From Neisseriaceae bacterium (lineage in GTDB: Bacteria; Pseudomonadota; Gammaproteobacteria; Burkholderiales; Chromobacteriaceae), in assembly GCA_027489245.1 (NCBI GenBank), contig JAIYAC010000010.1:186001-250000 (forward strand): a stretch of 64,000 nt of DNA, given 5' to 3'. Both the position numbers and the translations under genes were made by a program. This document shows, one piece after another, positions 39,718-47,328 of this stretch. Numbering within the stretch: position 1 is the first letter of the stretch; every line of letters starts with the position of its first letter. The notes below the pieces were generated by a model, which had not been told where the DNA came from, did no database searches, and saw only the letters and a program-made list of their open reading frames with translations.

Positions 39718-41778
39718 ATGACCACACGCAAGATTCTGGTGACCAGTGCACTGCCTTACGCCAACGCGGGGCTGCACCTTGGCCACATGCTCGAACAGAT
39801 CCAAACCGATATCTGGGTGCGTTTCCAGAAGATGCGCGGCCACGAGTGCTACTACGTGTGCGCTGACGATACCCACGGCGCGCCCATCATGCTGGCAGCC
39901 GAGAAGCGCGGCATTACCCCCGAGCAGCTGATTGCCGAAGTCGAAGCGCTGCACGTCGCCGACTCGCAGGGTTTCCTGATTGGCCACGACAGCTACTACA
40001 GCACCAATAGCCCCGAAAACAAGGAGCTGGCGCAGCAGATGTACTGCGCACTGCGTGCCGACAACAAAATCACCTCGCGCACCATCGAGCAGCTGTTCGA
40101 CCCGGAAAAGCAGATGTTCCTGCCAGACCGTTTTGTAAAAGGCGAGTGCCCGAAATGCAGCGCCAAAGACCAGTACGGCGACAACTGTGAAGTGTGCGGT
40201 GCCACCTACAACCCGACCGAGCTGAAAAACCCGTACTCGGCCGTGTCCGGCGCCACCCCGGTGCTGAAAACCTCCGAGCACTACTTCTTCCGCCTGGGCG
40301 AGTGCGCCGACTTCCTGCGCGACTGGACCAGCGGCCACACCACCCGCGCCGATGGCGTGGTACAGCCGCACCTGCAGCCGGAATCGCTGAACAAGATGAA
40401 CGAGTGGATCGGTGGCGGCCTGCAGGACTGGGACATCAGCCGCGACGCGCCGTACTTCGGCTTCGAGATCCCCGATGCGCCGGGCAAATACTTTTACGTG
40501 TGGCTGGACGCGCCTATCGGCTACATGGCCAGCTTCAAAAAGCTGTGCCAGCGCCTGAACCTGGATTTCGACACCTGGTTCAAGCCCGATACCGACACCG
40601 AGATGTACCACTTCATCGGCAAGGACATCCTGTACTTCCACGCGCTGTTCTGGCCCGCCACGCTGAAGTTCTCCGGCATGCGCGCGCCTACCGGCGTGTT
40701 TGCCCACGGCTTCCTTACCGTGGACGGCCAGAAAATGTCCAAGTCGCGCGGCACCTTCATCACCGCCAAGAGCTACCTGGAATGCGGCCTGAATCCGGAA
40801 TGGATGCGTTACTACATTGCCGGCAAACTCAACGGCCGCATTGAAGACATCGACCTGAACCTGAATGACTTCGTGGCCCGCGTGAACTCGGACGTGGTCG
40901 GCAAGTTCGTCAATATCGCCAGCCGCGCCGCCGGCTTCATCACCAAGCGCTTTGGTGGCAAGCTGGCCGATAGCGTGCAGGATGAAACCCGCCTGCTGGG
41001 CAATATCGCCGCCGAAGCCGACAACATCGCCGCCGCGTTCGAAGCGCGCGAATACGCCAAGGCGCTGCGCGAAATCATGGGCATTGCCGACGTGGTAAAC
41101 AGCTACGTCGACGCCAACAAGCCCTGGGAGCTGGCCAAGCAAGAAGGCCAGGAAGCGCGCCTGCACGAAGTGTGCACCGTGCTGATCAACGCCTTCCGCC
41201 TGCTCACCATCTACCTGAAACCTGTGCTGCCCAAAGTCGCCCAGGACGTAGAAGCCTTCCTCGACGTAGCACCGCTGCAGTGGGCCGACGCCCAACAGCA
41301 GCTGCTGGGTCACACCATCAAGCCGTACCAGCACCTGATGCAACGCGTCGACCCGGTGCTGGTGGACAAACTCATCGAAGCGAACAAACAGACCATGGAA
41401 GCACAAGCACCGGCCGCTGCGGCCAACTACGAGCCGCTGGCCGACACCATCAAGATCGACGACTTTGCCAAGCTGGACCTGCGTGTGGGCAAGGTACTGG
41501 CCTGCAACTTTGTAGAAGGCTCCGACAAGCTGCTGCAGTTCACCGTCGACTTGGGCTTTGAACAGCGCAACATCTTCTCCGGCATCCGTTCTGCCTACCA
41601 GGAACCGGAAAAGCTGGTTGGTCGCAAGGTGATCGTGGTGGCCAACCTGGCCGAACGCAAAATGCGCTTTGGCGTATCGCAAGGCATGATCGTGTGTGCC
41701 TCCGGTAACGACGACAGCAGCGGCCTGTTCCTGCTGGATACCGACGACGGCGCCCAGCCAGGCATGCGCGTAGGCTAA
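39718..41778 (+). CDS. metG: Methionyl-tRNA synthetase
   Basis: Charges tRNA(Met) and initiator tRNA with methionine. The 686-residue class I enzyme has the HLGH signature at H20-H23, zinc ligands in [17 protein letters not shown] (about 143-160), KMSKS at K339, and a C-terminal dimerisation/tRNA-binding domain (about 580-686, [18 protein letters not shown]). Two initiator tRNA genes lie 0.5 kb downstream, a functionally related neighbour. A strong terminator follows. Confidence 0.97.
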   Translation: MTTRKILVTSALPYANAGLHLGHMLEQIQTDIWVRFQKMRGHECYYVCADDTHGAPIMLAAEKRGITPEQLIAEVEALHVADSQGFLIGHDSYYSTNSPENKELAQQMYCALRADNKITSRTIEQLFDPEKQMFLPDRFVKGECPKCSAKDQYGDNCEVCGATYNPTELKNPYSAVSGATPVLKTSEHYFFRLGECADFLRDWTSGHTTRADGVVQPHLQPESLNKMNEWIGGGLQDWDISRDAPYFGFEIPDAPGKYFYVWLDAPIGYMASFKKLCQRLNLDFDTWFKPDTDTEMYHFIGKDILYFHALFWPATLKFSGMRAPTGVFAHGFLTVDGQKMSKSRGTFITAKSYLECGLNPEWMRYYIAGKLNGRIEDIDLNLNDFVARVNSDVVGKFVNIASRAAGFITKRFGGKLADSVQDETRLLGNIAAEADNIAAAFEAREYAKALREIMGIADVVNSYVDANKPWELAKQEGQEARLHEVCTVLINAFRLLTIYLKPVLPKVAQDVEAFLDVAPLQWADAQQQLLGHTIKPYQHLMQRVDPVLVDKLIEANKQTMEAQAPAAAANYEPLADTIKIDDFAKLDLRVGKVLACNFVEGSDKLLQFTVDLGFEQRNIFSGIRSAYQEPEKLVGRKVIVVANLAERKMRFGVSQGMIVCASGNDDSSGLFLLDTDDGAQPGMRVG

Positions 41779-41800
41779 GCTGTATAGCCATCCACACCAC

Positions 41801-41827
41801 AACGCCCCGCATTGCGGGGCGTTTTTC
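41801..41827 (+). terminator. Rho-independent terminator after metG
   Basis: AACGCCCCGC / GCGGGGCGTT stem with a tight loop followed by TTTTT. Confidence 0.9.
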
Positions 41828-41998
41828 TTGTTTGTCATCCGGCGTTCATTTGCCACTGCTAAGCTGTCTGACAATACACGGGAACCACGTAGTCCTACGT
41901 ATGGTCAATGCCTTTGACACTGTGTATGGTGTCCTGTAGCTTCAAGCTGTTTTACCAATAGTTCATAACAAGAATGAAAACTGAAAAGGAAATAGGCA

Positions 41999-42184
41999 AT
42001 GCGTATCAACCAACTGGAACCAGGCCATAGCATCCTGGAAGTCACCGATAGCGGTGAAGAGCTGCGTTTCGAAGTGATGGACGTGCGCGCAGTAGGCCGC
42101 CGTTACGAAGTCACCATGCGCACCCCCGCGGGTGTGGAGAGCGTCATCTACCCGGCCAACGCCTACGTACAGACCGCAGCATAA
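41999..42184 (+). CDS. Small hypothetical protein between metG and tRNA-fMet
   Basis: A 61-residue acidic protein (MRINQLEPGHSILEVTDSGE start) that I do not recognise. It has a predicted small beta-strand fold (FEVMDVRAVGRRYEVTMRTP), no signal peptide and no membrane segment. AAAGGA lies about 10 bases upstream. The base composition matches the core genome, and it ends just before the first initiator tRNA promoter. The pattern resembles small beta-barrel or translation-associated proteins, but this is only an impression. Confidence 0.6.
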   Translation: MRINQLEPGHSILEVTDSGEELRFEVMDVRAVGRRYEVTMRTPAGVESVIYPANAYVQTAA

Positions 42185-42202
42185 GTTATTTTTGTAAAAA
42201 GC

Positions 42203-42231
42203 TTGACGCGGCAGTGCACTACAGATATAGT
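42203..42231 (+). promoter_or_regulatory. Promoter of first tRNA-fMet
   Basis: TTGACG (42203-42208), 17-base spacer, TATAGT (42226-42231). It is close to the sigma70 consensus and lies 13 bases before the tRNA. The sequence CTTGACGCGGCA is repeated before the second tRNA. Confidence 0.8.
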
Positions 42232-42244
42232 TGCTCCTCTCTGT

Positions 42245-42321
<77 letters not shown>

Positions 42322-42410
42322 AGTTTTCGAAAAAGCCAATCGAAAGATTGACCTTTTCATTTCCGGCAAAATAGATCGGAAAACAAATTGATAATTACAG
42401 TAAATAAGTC

Positions 42411-42439
42411 TTGACGCGGCAATAGTTACTGTATATTAT
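42411..42439 (+). promoter_or_regulatory. Promoter of second tRNA-fMet
   Basis: TTGACG (42411-42416), 17-base spacer, TATTAT (42434-42439). It shares TTGACGCGGCA with the first promoter, so the duplicated unit includes promoter and tRNA. Confidence 0.8.
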
Positions 42440-42452
42440 TCAACACATCGGA

Positions 42453-42529
<77 letters not shown>

Positions 42530-42537
42530 AACACAAG

Positions 42538-42573
42538 CCCCTGATTCAATTGAAAAATTGGATCAGGGGTTTT
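42538..42573 (+). terminator. Terminator after tRNA-fMet copy 2
   Basis: CCCCTGATTCAATT / AATTGGATCAGGGG stem with a GAAA loop followed by TTTT. Confidence 0.88.
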
Positions 42574-42594
42574 GCGTTTTCAACATCACGAAAA

Positions 42595-42948
42595 CTGTCA
42601 CAACGCCACTTTGTGACAGATCTGTGCCAGTTTTGAGCTGTTTTCTGTGACAGCCCGACTAGCAAATCGACCTTTGGGCACGTCACGCCAGGCTGCTATC
42701 TATCGTTGTCAAGCCCCGAGCTGCGTCATGTACTTTAAGTGCTGCTATTTTCCAGACGGGCTGCATTTTCTCAGGGCTTTTTGGTTTCTGTGACAGTGCA
42801 AACTGTCACAGGAAAATGAGCCAAAAGCCTCGCCTGGGCTAGCTTTCCGCCGAGTTAGCTGTTGTGACACTATCGGGGATGTAAACAACGAGATCGCTGA
42901 TCTCACACTGGAAGTAGCCACATAGACGGTCAAGGTTGTCTGTGACAG
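42595..42948. repeat. Cluster of TGTGACAG/CTGTCACA octamers
   Basis: Six exact copies on either strand at 42595, 42612, 42646, 42789, 42803 and 42941. Two pairs form inverted repeats with 9-base arms (42595-42619, about seven bases apart; 42789-42810, four bases apart). The run starts right after the tRNA terminator and enters the Cro/CI-like gene. The 309 bases from 42530 to 42838 otherwise hold no gene. The copies may be operator sites or recombinase arm-binding sites. Confidence 0.6.
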
Positions 42949-43090
42949 TGCTGTACCCTCGCTGCCCTGCAATTTTTGATAATGTCATTCTATTGATGCC
43001 GCATGCTTCGGCAACTTCTGCGATGGTGATGCGTCTGCCCTCCTTGAACTCCTTCTCTGCCATGAGTTCTTTGATGCGAAATCTGATCAT
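42839..43090 (-). CDS. Cro/CI-like HTH regulator
   Basis: An 83-residue protein with an N-terminal helix-turn-helix (ITIAEVAEACGINRMTLSKIAG, about residues 21-42) of the XRE/HTH_26 type, followed by LDRLCGYFQCEISDLVVY as commonly found in small mobile-element repressors. It is divergent from the excisionase-like gene across a 127-base gap with a 12-base inverted repeat, the normal position for an autoregulated element repressor. The base composition is lower in GC than the core genes. Confidence 0.8.
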   Translation of the reverse strand: MIRFRIKELMAEKEFKEGRRITIAEVAEACGINRMTLSKIAGQRGYSTVTDNLDRLCGYFQCEISDLVVYIPDSVTTANSAES

Positions 43091-43161
43091 TTAAATCACC
43101 AAAAGATAAAAAAAATTATCAAAAGACACTTGAAGTAATCTTTTGCTTGAGCTAAATTCTC

Positions 43162-43191
43162 ATCAAATGCTAAATTTTATTAGCATTTGAT
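43162..43191. promoter_or_regulatory. Operator-like inverted repeat in divergent promoter region
   Basis: Perfect 12-base arms ATCAAATGCTAA / TTAGCATTTGAT separated by six bases. Related half-sites (TTAGCAAAGGAT near 43198, ATCAAAAG near 43119, CTTTTGC near 43141) lie around it. It is the likely binding site of the divergent Cro/CI-like regulator. Confidence 0.65.
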
Positions 43192-43217
43192 CGATTGAAT
43201 TAGCAAAGGATTAAATC

Positions 43218-43442
43218 GTGTCGCACACATATCTTACTACTTCGCAACTCGCCGAGCGAATTCAGTACAACGTACGGACCATTCGCACCCAACTGGTCGA
43301 CACGTGCTTGTTTGAAGGGCGCCACTACGTACGCCCGTTTGGTCGTCGGAAAATGCTCTTTATCTGGGAGAACATCGAGTCAGACATGCTGAGTCAGGCA
43401 GTGGATACGATTGCCATGCCAACTGCGGGACTGGGGGCGTGA
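43218..43442 (+). CDS. Excisionase-like DNA-binding protein
   Basis: A 74-residue protein with a winged-helix start (YLTTSQLAERIQYNVRTIR) and the HYVRPFGRRKMLFIWENIE segment common to phage and island excisionases lying just before DUF3596-type integrases. The start is GTG with AAAGGA upstream. It touches the integrase start, so the two are cotranscribed. The role in directing excision is inferred. Confidence 0.78.
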   Translation: MSHTYLTTSQLAERIQYNVRTIRTQLVDTCLFEGRHYVRPFGRRKMLFIWENIESDMLSQAVDTIAMPTAGLGA

Positions 43443-43443
43443 A

Positions 43444-44670
43444 ATGGGGCAGGTAAGGGTACGAAAGGAAACTGGAAAGCTGTACTTGGATTTTCACTAT
43501 CAAGGTGTCAGGTGTCGGGAGCAAACAAGGCTGAACCCCACCGCTGTCAATGTTAGCCGTATGGAGAAGCTGCTCGTCAAGATCGAGCTAGAGATTAAGC
43601 TGGGCCGCTTCGAGTACGCCAAGCACTTTCCTGACAGTAAACTTGCTACACGCTTTAATGGGAATGAGCCTACTGCAGTCAAGGCCAGCTCTGTCAGGGG
43701 TGCAGTAATGCCCCAGAAGGCAGCAACACCGTTGTTTGTTGACTTTGTGGAGGAGTGGCTGTCGGAGACTAGCATCGGTTGGCGCCGGTCCTATCTGGTA
43801 ACGGTCAGGGGAAATATCGATAAGTACTATCTGCCAGCACTGGGTAATGTCGAGGTCGGGGCTGTCACCCGAGCAGACTTGCTTAAATTCCGGTCGTCGC
43901 TCGCCAAAGTTTCTGGCCGGAATGGTAACGCAACGCTGTCTGCCAACCGTATCAACAAGATCATGGATCCGCTGAGACGCATTTTCGAGGAAGCCGCCGA
44001 CCGTTACGACTTTACCACGCCTTATGTACGCATCAAACCGTTGAAGGTGCCAAAGTCTGATGTGCAGCCGTTCACTCTGCAAGAGGTCAAGCTGATCATT
44101 GACAGCGTGCGGCCTGATTTTCGCAACTACTACACTGTGCGGTTTTTTACGGGGATGCGAACAGGGGAGATCGATGGCCTGAAGTGGAAGTATGTGGACT
44201 TTGATCGCCGCCAGATATTGGTAAGAGAAACGGTCGTTTACGGTGAGGATGATTACACCAAAACCGATGCTTCCCAGCGTGATATTGCAATGAGTCAGCC
44301 TGTTTACGATGCCCTCCAGAAGCAGTATCGAGCAACAGGGGCCATGTCAGAATACGTTTTCTGCAACCTGCAAGGCTTGCCTATCGAGCATAACAACGTT
44401 ACCAAACGTGTCTGGTACCCGTTGCTCAGCGTCTTGGGCTTGGAGCGGCGGCGCCCATACCAGACCAGGCATACGGCAGCTACGCTCTGGTTGGCGGCAG
44501 GGGAAGCCCCAGAGTGGATTGCAAGACAGATGGGACATGCGAACACGGAAATGCTGTTCAAGGTTTACTCACGTTACGTACCGAACCTGACTCGCCGTGA
44601 TGGGTCCGCATTCGAGCAGCTGTTGAAAACAGCCCAAATCCAGAAGGGGGGCGAGCATGCAACGATTTAA
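43444..44670 (+). CDS. int: Phage-type tyrosine integrase
   Basis: A 408-residue tyrosine recombinase with an N-terminal arm-binding domain (VRKETGKLYLDFHYQGVRCRE, DUF3596-like), a core-binding domain (about 110-210) and a catalytic domain. The catalytic residues visible are Arg in TGMRTGEIDGL, Lys in KTDASQRDI, Arg in YQTRHTAATLWL, His in MGHANTEM and Tyr in VYSRYV. ATG 43444 is preferred to an upstream codon since it follows GGGGGCGTGAA. The nearby tRNA-fMet pair is the likely attachment region. The far attachment site was not found in this window. Confidence 0.9.
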   Translation: MGQVRVRKETGKLYLDFHYQGVRCREQTRLNPTAVNVSRMEKLLVKIELEIKLGRFEYAKHFPDSKLATRFNGNEPTAVKASSVRGAVMPQKAATPLFVDFVEEWLSETSIGWRRSYLVTVRGNIDKYYLPALGNVEVGAVTRADLLKFRSSLAKVSGRNGNATLSANRINKIMDPLRRIFEEAADRYDFTTPYVRIKPLKVPKSDVQPFTLQEVKLIIDSVRPDFRNYYTVRFFTGMRTGEIDGLKWKYVDFDRRQILVRETVVYGEDDYTKTDASQRDIAMSQPVYDALQKQYRATGAMSEYVFCNLQGLPIEHNNVTKRVWYPLLSVLGLERRRPYQTRHTAATLWLAAGEAPEWIARQMGHANTEMLFKVYSRYVPNLTRRDGSAFEQLLKTAQIQKGGEHATI

Positions 44671-44962
44671 CTCGGAGCAGGCCTTGCGGCATACGTGGGC
44701 CATGCTGGAAATTGGCTTGTATCTGCGGGAGCTTGGTGCCAATAAGGAGATTCCGCATGATATACGTCAGCACGCACTGAGGCTTGCCCAAGACTATCCA
44801 CGAGTGACCGAGATTCTCATCCTGGCTAAGCGTGATCATGACCATAAGGGGGCGAGGAGCCTGCTGTCCAATGTGGAGAAGGATTTGCTCGTTGGTGATC
44901 GATACCGCTTATTGGTTCGGGCATTGAAAGCGGAAGCACAGTCCCAGCCAATGGGGCGCTGA
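44657..44962 (+). CDS. Hypothetical protein, possibly BPSL0761 family
   Basis: A 101-residue helical protein overlapping the integrase stop by 14 bases. The segment IPHDIRQHALRLAQDYPRVTEI resembles small proteins annotated as BPSL0761 family that often accompany integrases in proteobacteria; the match is from memory. The function is unknown. A GC-rich hairpin terminator follows. Confidence 0.55.
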   Translation: MQRFNSEQALRHTWAMLEIGLYLRELGANKEIPHDIRQHALRLAQDYPRVTEILILAKRDHDHKGARSLLSNVEKDLLVGDRYRLLVRALKAEAQSQPMGR

Positions 44963-44976
44963 GTGTATGTGTTGCA

Positions 44977-45009
44977 GCCGCTACTGGGCTAAGCCCGGTA
45001 GCGGCATTT
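44977..45009 (+). terminator. Terminator after integrase operon
   Basis: GCCGCTACTGGGC / GCCCGGTAGCGGC stem with a short loop followed by ATTTG. It ends the excisionase-integrase-hypothetical run. The 303-base gap to the Fic gene otherwise holds an AT-rich stretch (45140-45240) with inverted AAATCATCA / TGATGATTT and a repeated GATCGGCAA, probably the promoter of the Fic gene. Confidence 0.7.
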
Positions 45010-45265
45010 GTGGCTACTTAGGGCTGTGTGCTCTGCAATGCATCCCTACTTGAGGGTATGCAGGTGCTGAGGGGGAGGGCCTTACGGTACGAAGTGACTC
45101 CTCTTTCGCTCGCTAGACGCATTTATGGCTGTATCTAAGTCGAAATCATCATTTTACCTATCTCAATGATCGGCAAGAAATTGCTATTTTGAGTGATGAT
45201 TTTAATTGTAATGTATTGTTTTGTATTGAAAATTCCAGGTTTAACATCGGCAGAAAGATCGGCAA

Positions 45266-46522
45266 ATGACGAAGCGGAAGCTTGAGTGCGACGACTGGCC
45301 ATCACAAATGGAACCCATGGTGATTGACGAGTCTTGTCCGCTGTTTGCTGAGCTGTTGGGGTTGGCACATGAGCTGTGCCTTGCCTCTGCACGACTTGAT
45401 TCGCAGATACACAAGCAAACAGCCCGAGGCTTTGCCGAGCTGATTTCAGGTGTGAACTGCTATTACAGCAATCTGATCGAGGGGCAAAGAGCATCGCTCA
45501 CAGATATTAACGACGCCATGCGAGATACTGCGCATCTCGGTTCAGACAGAAAGCACCGGAACCTGGCATGCGCCCACATCAGTGCGGATCGTTGGGCGAA
45601 TAGCCAGCGACTGACGCAAGTCAATCTCATCTTCTTCCTGCAAGAAACGCACCGGCTATTTTGTGAGTACCTGCCTGTAGATATGCTCACCTTGGAAGAT
45701 TGTTCGGTGATGGTGCCGGGCGAGTTCCGCAGAAAGGAAGTGCGAGTCGGGCGCCATCTGCCTCCCAGGAGCGAACACTTGAGCATATTCTTGAGCCATT
45801 ACAGTGAGGTATATGGCCGAAGGCTTCAAAGTGCAGACAAGGGCGGTATCACTCGGCTGACTAGTATTATTGCCGCATTTGCTGCACACCATCGCTTAGT
45901 GTGGATTCACCCATTTGCTGATGGTAATGGTCGCGTTGCCCGTATCACATTGGATGCTATGCTCAGGTCCTGTGGTGTGACGGGCTCTGCACTATGGTCA
46001 ATGTCACGCGGTTTGGCTAAGAGCGCGGATACCTACAACGCCCTGTTGGCTCAAGCAGATAAGCTGCGCTATGGAGATCTCGATGGTTGTGGCAACCTGA
46101 CACAGCGTGGATTGGCTGAGTTCTGTCGCTTTGGTCTGCAAGTGGGGATTGATCAGGCTAGATTCATGGCTAGCATGATCGATCTGGATAGCTTCGGGGA
46201 GAGAGTACACAATTACTTTCGGCGTGTTCGACAAACCATGCTTCGACCAGAATCAGCTTATTTGTATATGCATGCTTGGACGATGGGAGAGTTTGAACGC
46301 GGAGATGCCACACGACTCACCGGGTTGAGTGAGCGCACAGCACGTACCATCCTGAGCAAGCTACTAGCAGAAGGTTTTTTGGTTTCAGACACCCCCAAAG
46401 GCAGGGTGCGGATCGGGCTTCCAGTCCACGCCATGTCATTCCTGCTGCCAAATCTTTACCCGCATGGTGAGATCAAGATAGCGGACCAGGATTTGAGAGC
46501 GCTGCATGCCAACAAAGACTAA
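45266..46522 (+). CDS. Fic family AMPylase-type protein
   Basis: A 418-residue Fic protein. The active-site motif HPFADGNGRVAR is at residues 215-226 and matches the HxFx(D/E)GNGRxxR consensus. The inhibitory motif S68-x3-E72-G73 (YYSNLIEGQ) lies N-terminal, as in class II Fic proteins, so it can self-inhibit. The C-terminus has a winged-helix segment (LTGLSERTARTILSKLLAEG). Such proteins add AMP to targets, but the substrate is unknown. A HigA-like HTH gene follows 23 bases downstream. Confidence 0.88.
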   Translation: MTKRKLECDDWPSQMEPMVIDESCPLFAELLGLAHELCLASARLDSQIHKQTARGFAELISGVNCYYSNLIEGQRASLTDINDAMRDTAHLGSDRKHRNLACAHISADRWANSQRLTQVNLIFFLQETHRLFCEYLPVDMLTLEDCSVMVPGEFRRKEVRVGRHLPPRSEHLSIFLSHYSEVYGRRLQSADKGGITRLTSIIAAFAAHHRLVWIHPFADGNGRVARITLDAMLRSCGVTGSALWSMSRGLAKSADTYNALLAQADKLRYGDLDGCGNLTQRGLAEFCRFGLQVGIDQARFMASMIDLDSFGERVHNYFRRVRQTMLRPESAYLYMHAWTMGEFERGDATRLTGLSERTARTILSKLLAEGFLVSDTPKGRVRIGLPVHAMSFLLPNLYPHGEIKIADQDLRALHANKD

Positions 46523-46545
46523 TCCTGCCTAGCAAGGAGTGAGAA

Positions 46546-46878
46546 GTGAGCTTCGAAACCAAATCAATGCACATTACCTCTATCCATGACAACGTGTTCG
46601 TGGATTTAGGATTCGAACCGGAAGAGGCCGCCGTGCTGAAGGCCAGATCGCAACGAGTAATCGCGGTGAAGCTAGCGATCAAGGACTCCTTGATTACCGA
46701 GCTGGCTGCATGGATTGAAGCCAAGAAGTTCAAACAAGCTGAAGCTGCTGAAATTCTCGGAGTGACACGTCAGCGTGTTGCTGATGTAGTCAACAAGAAG
46801 GCTACTAAATTCACCATAGATGCATTAGTAGGCATGTTGGCCAGGGCTGGCAAGCATATTAAGTTGTCTGTTCACTAA
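46546..46878 (+). CDS. XRE-family HTH protein (HigA/HTH_37-like)
   Basis: A 110-residue regulator. The N-terminal half resembles antitoxin partners of HigB/RelE toxins (DLGFEPEEAAVLKARSQ), and the C-terminal helix-turn-helix is QAEAAEILGVTRQRVADVVN. GTG 46546 has AGGAG six bases upstream; an ATG at 46567 is possible. No HigB-type toxin adjoins it. It is cotranscribed with the Fic gene and may regulate that operon. Confidence 0.8.
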   Translation: MSFETKSMHITSIHDNVFVDLGFEPEEAAVLKARSQRVIAVKLAIKDSLITELAAWIEAKKFKQAEAAEILGVTRQRVADVVNKKATKFTIDALVGMLARAGKHIKLSVH

Positions 46879-47328
46879 GTCTCTCCATCTTCTCGCCACG
46901 CAGTTCGCTGCTCTGAGAGAGGTACATCTGTGACGCCATATGGGCTTCAGCGTCTCATCTACGGTGAGTGGCAGAATATCGGCCTGAGCCGCCGTTCGAT
47001 CGGCAACCAATTCCGTCGGCAATGTCTTGTGAATCACCTAGACCGGAGGCTATTGGCCATATTCAAAGATGATCCCCTCGTCTGACTTTGAGAGCCCTTG
47101 GCGTTTTGCTGCACGCAAGTTACGTGCGGCCGCACTCTATCGCTATACCGCCCCATTTCTGGCAAATAGGCTTCATCCGGTGGAAACTTGGTCTGTCCCG
47201 CTGTCTCTATATCTAAAGGGTATCAGGCTGGATTCATGACATAATAATGTCATTGGTTTGCTTGATTAACAGACTCGTCAGCAGGTTGATCCGATCCGCG
47301 TCGACGGGTGAAAGAGACATATTTCGGG
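46879..47328. other. Intergenic stretch with operator-like dyad before the helicase gene
   Basis: A 450-base gap with no clearly supported gene. It holds a perfect inverted repeat ATGACAT-AATA-ATGTCAT (47236-47253), a likely operator for the helicase gene. There is also a 56-codon plus-strand frame (47069-47239, MIPSSDFESPWRFAARKLRA start) without a good ribosome binding site. A minus-strand frame at 46825-47037 (70 codons) looks like a gene remnant but was not identifiable. Confidence 0.45.

Noticed and set aside
42595..42810. TGTGACAG inverted repeats as CRP sites
   Set aside because: CRP needs TGTGA-N6-TCACA; here the spacing between half-sites is 12 or more bases.
46825..47037. Minus-strand frame of 70 codons overlapping the HTH gene end
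   Set aside because: No ribosome binding site and no recognisable domain; at most a gene remnant.
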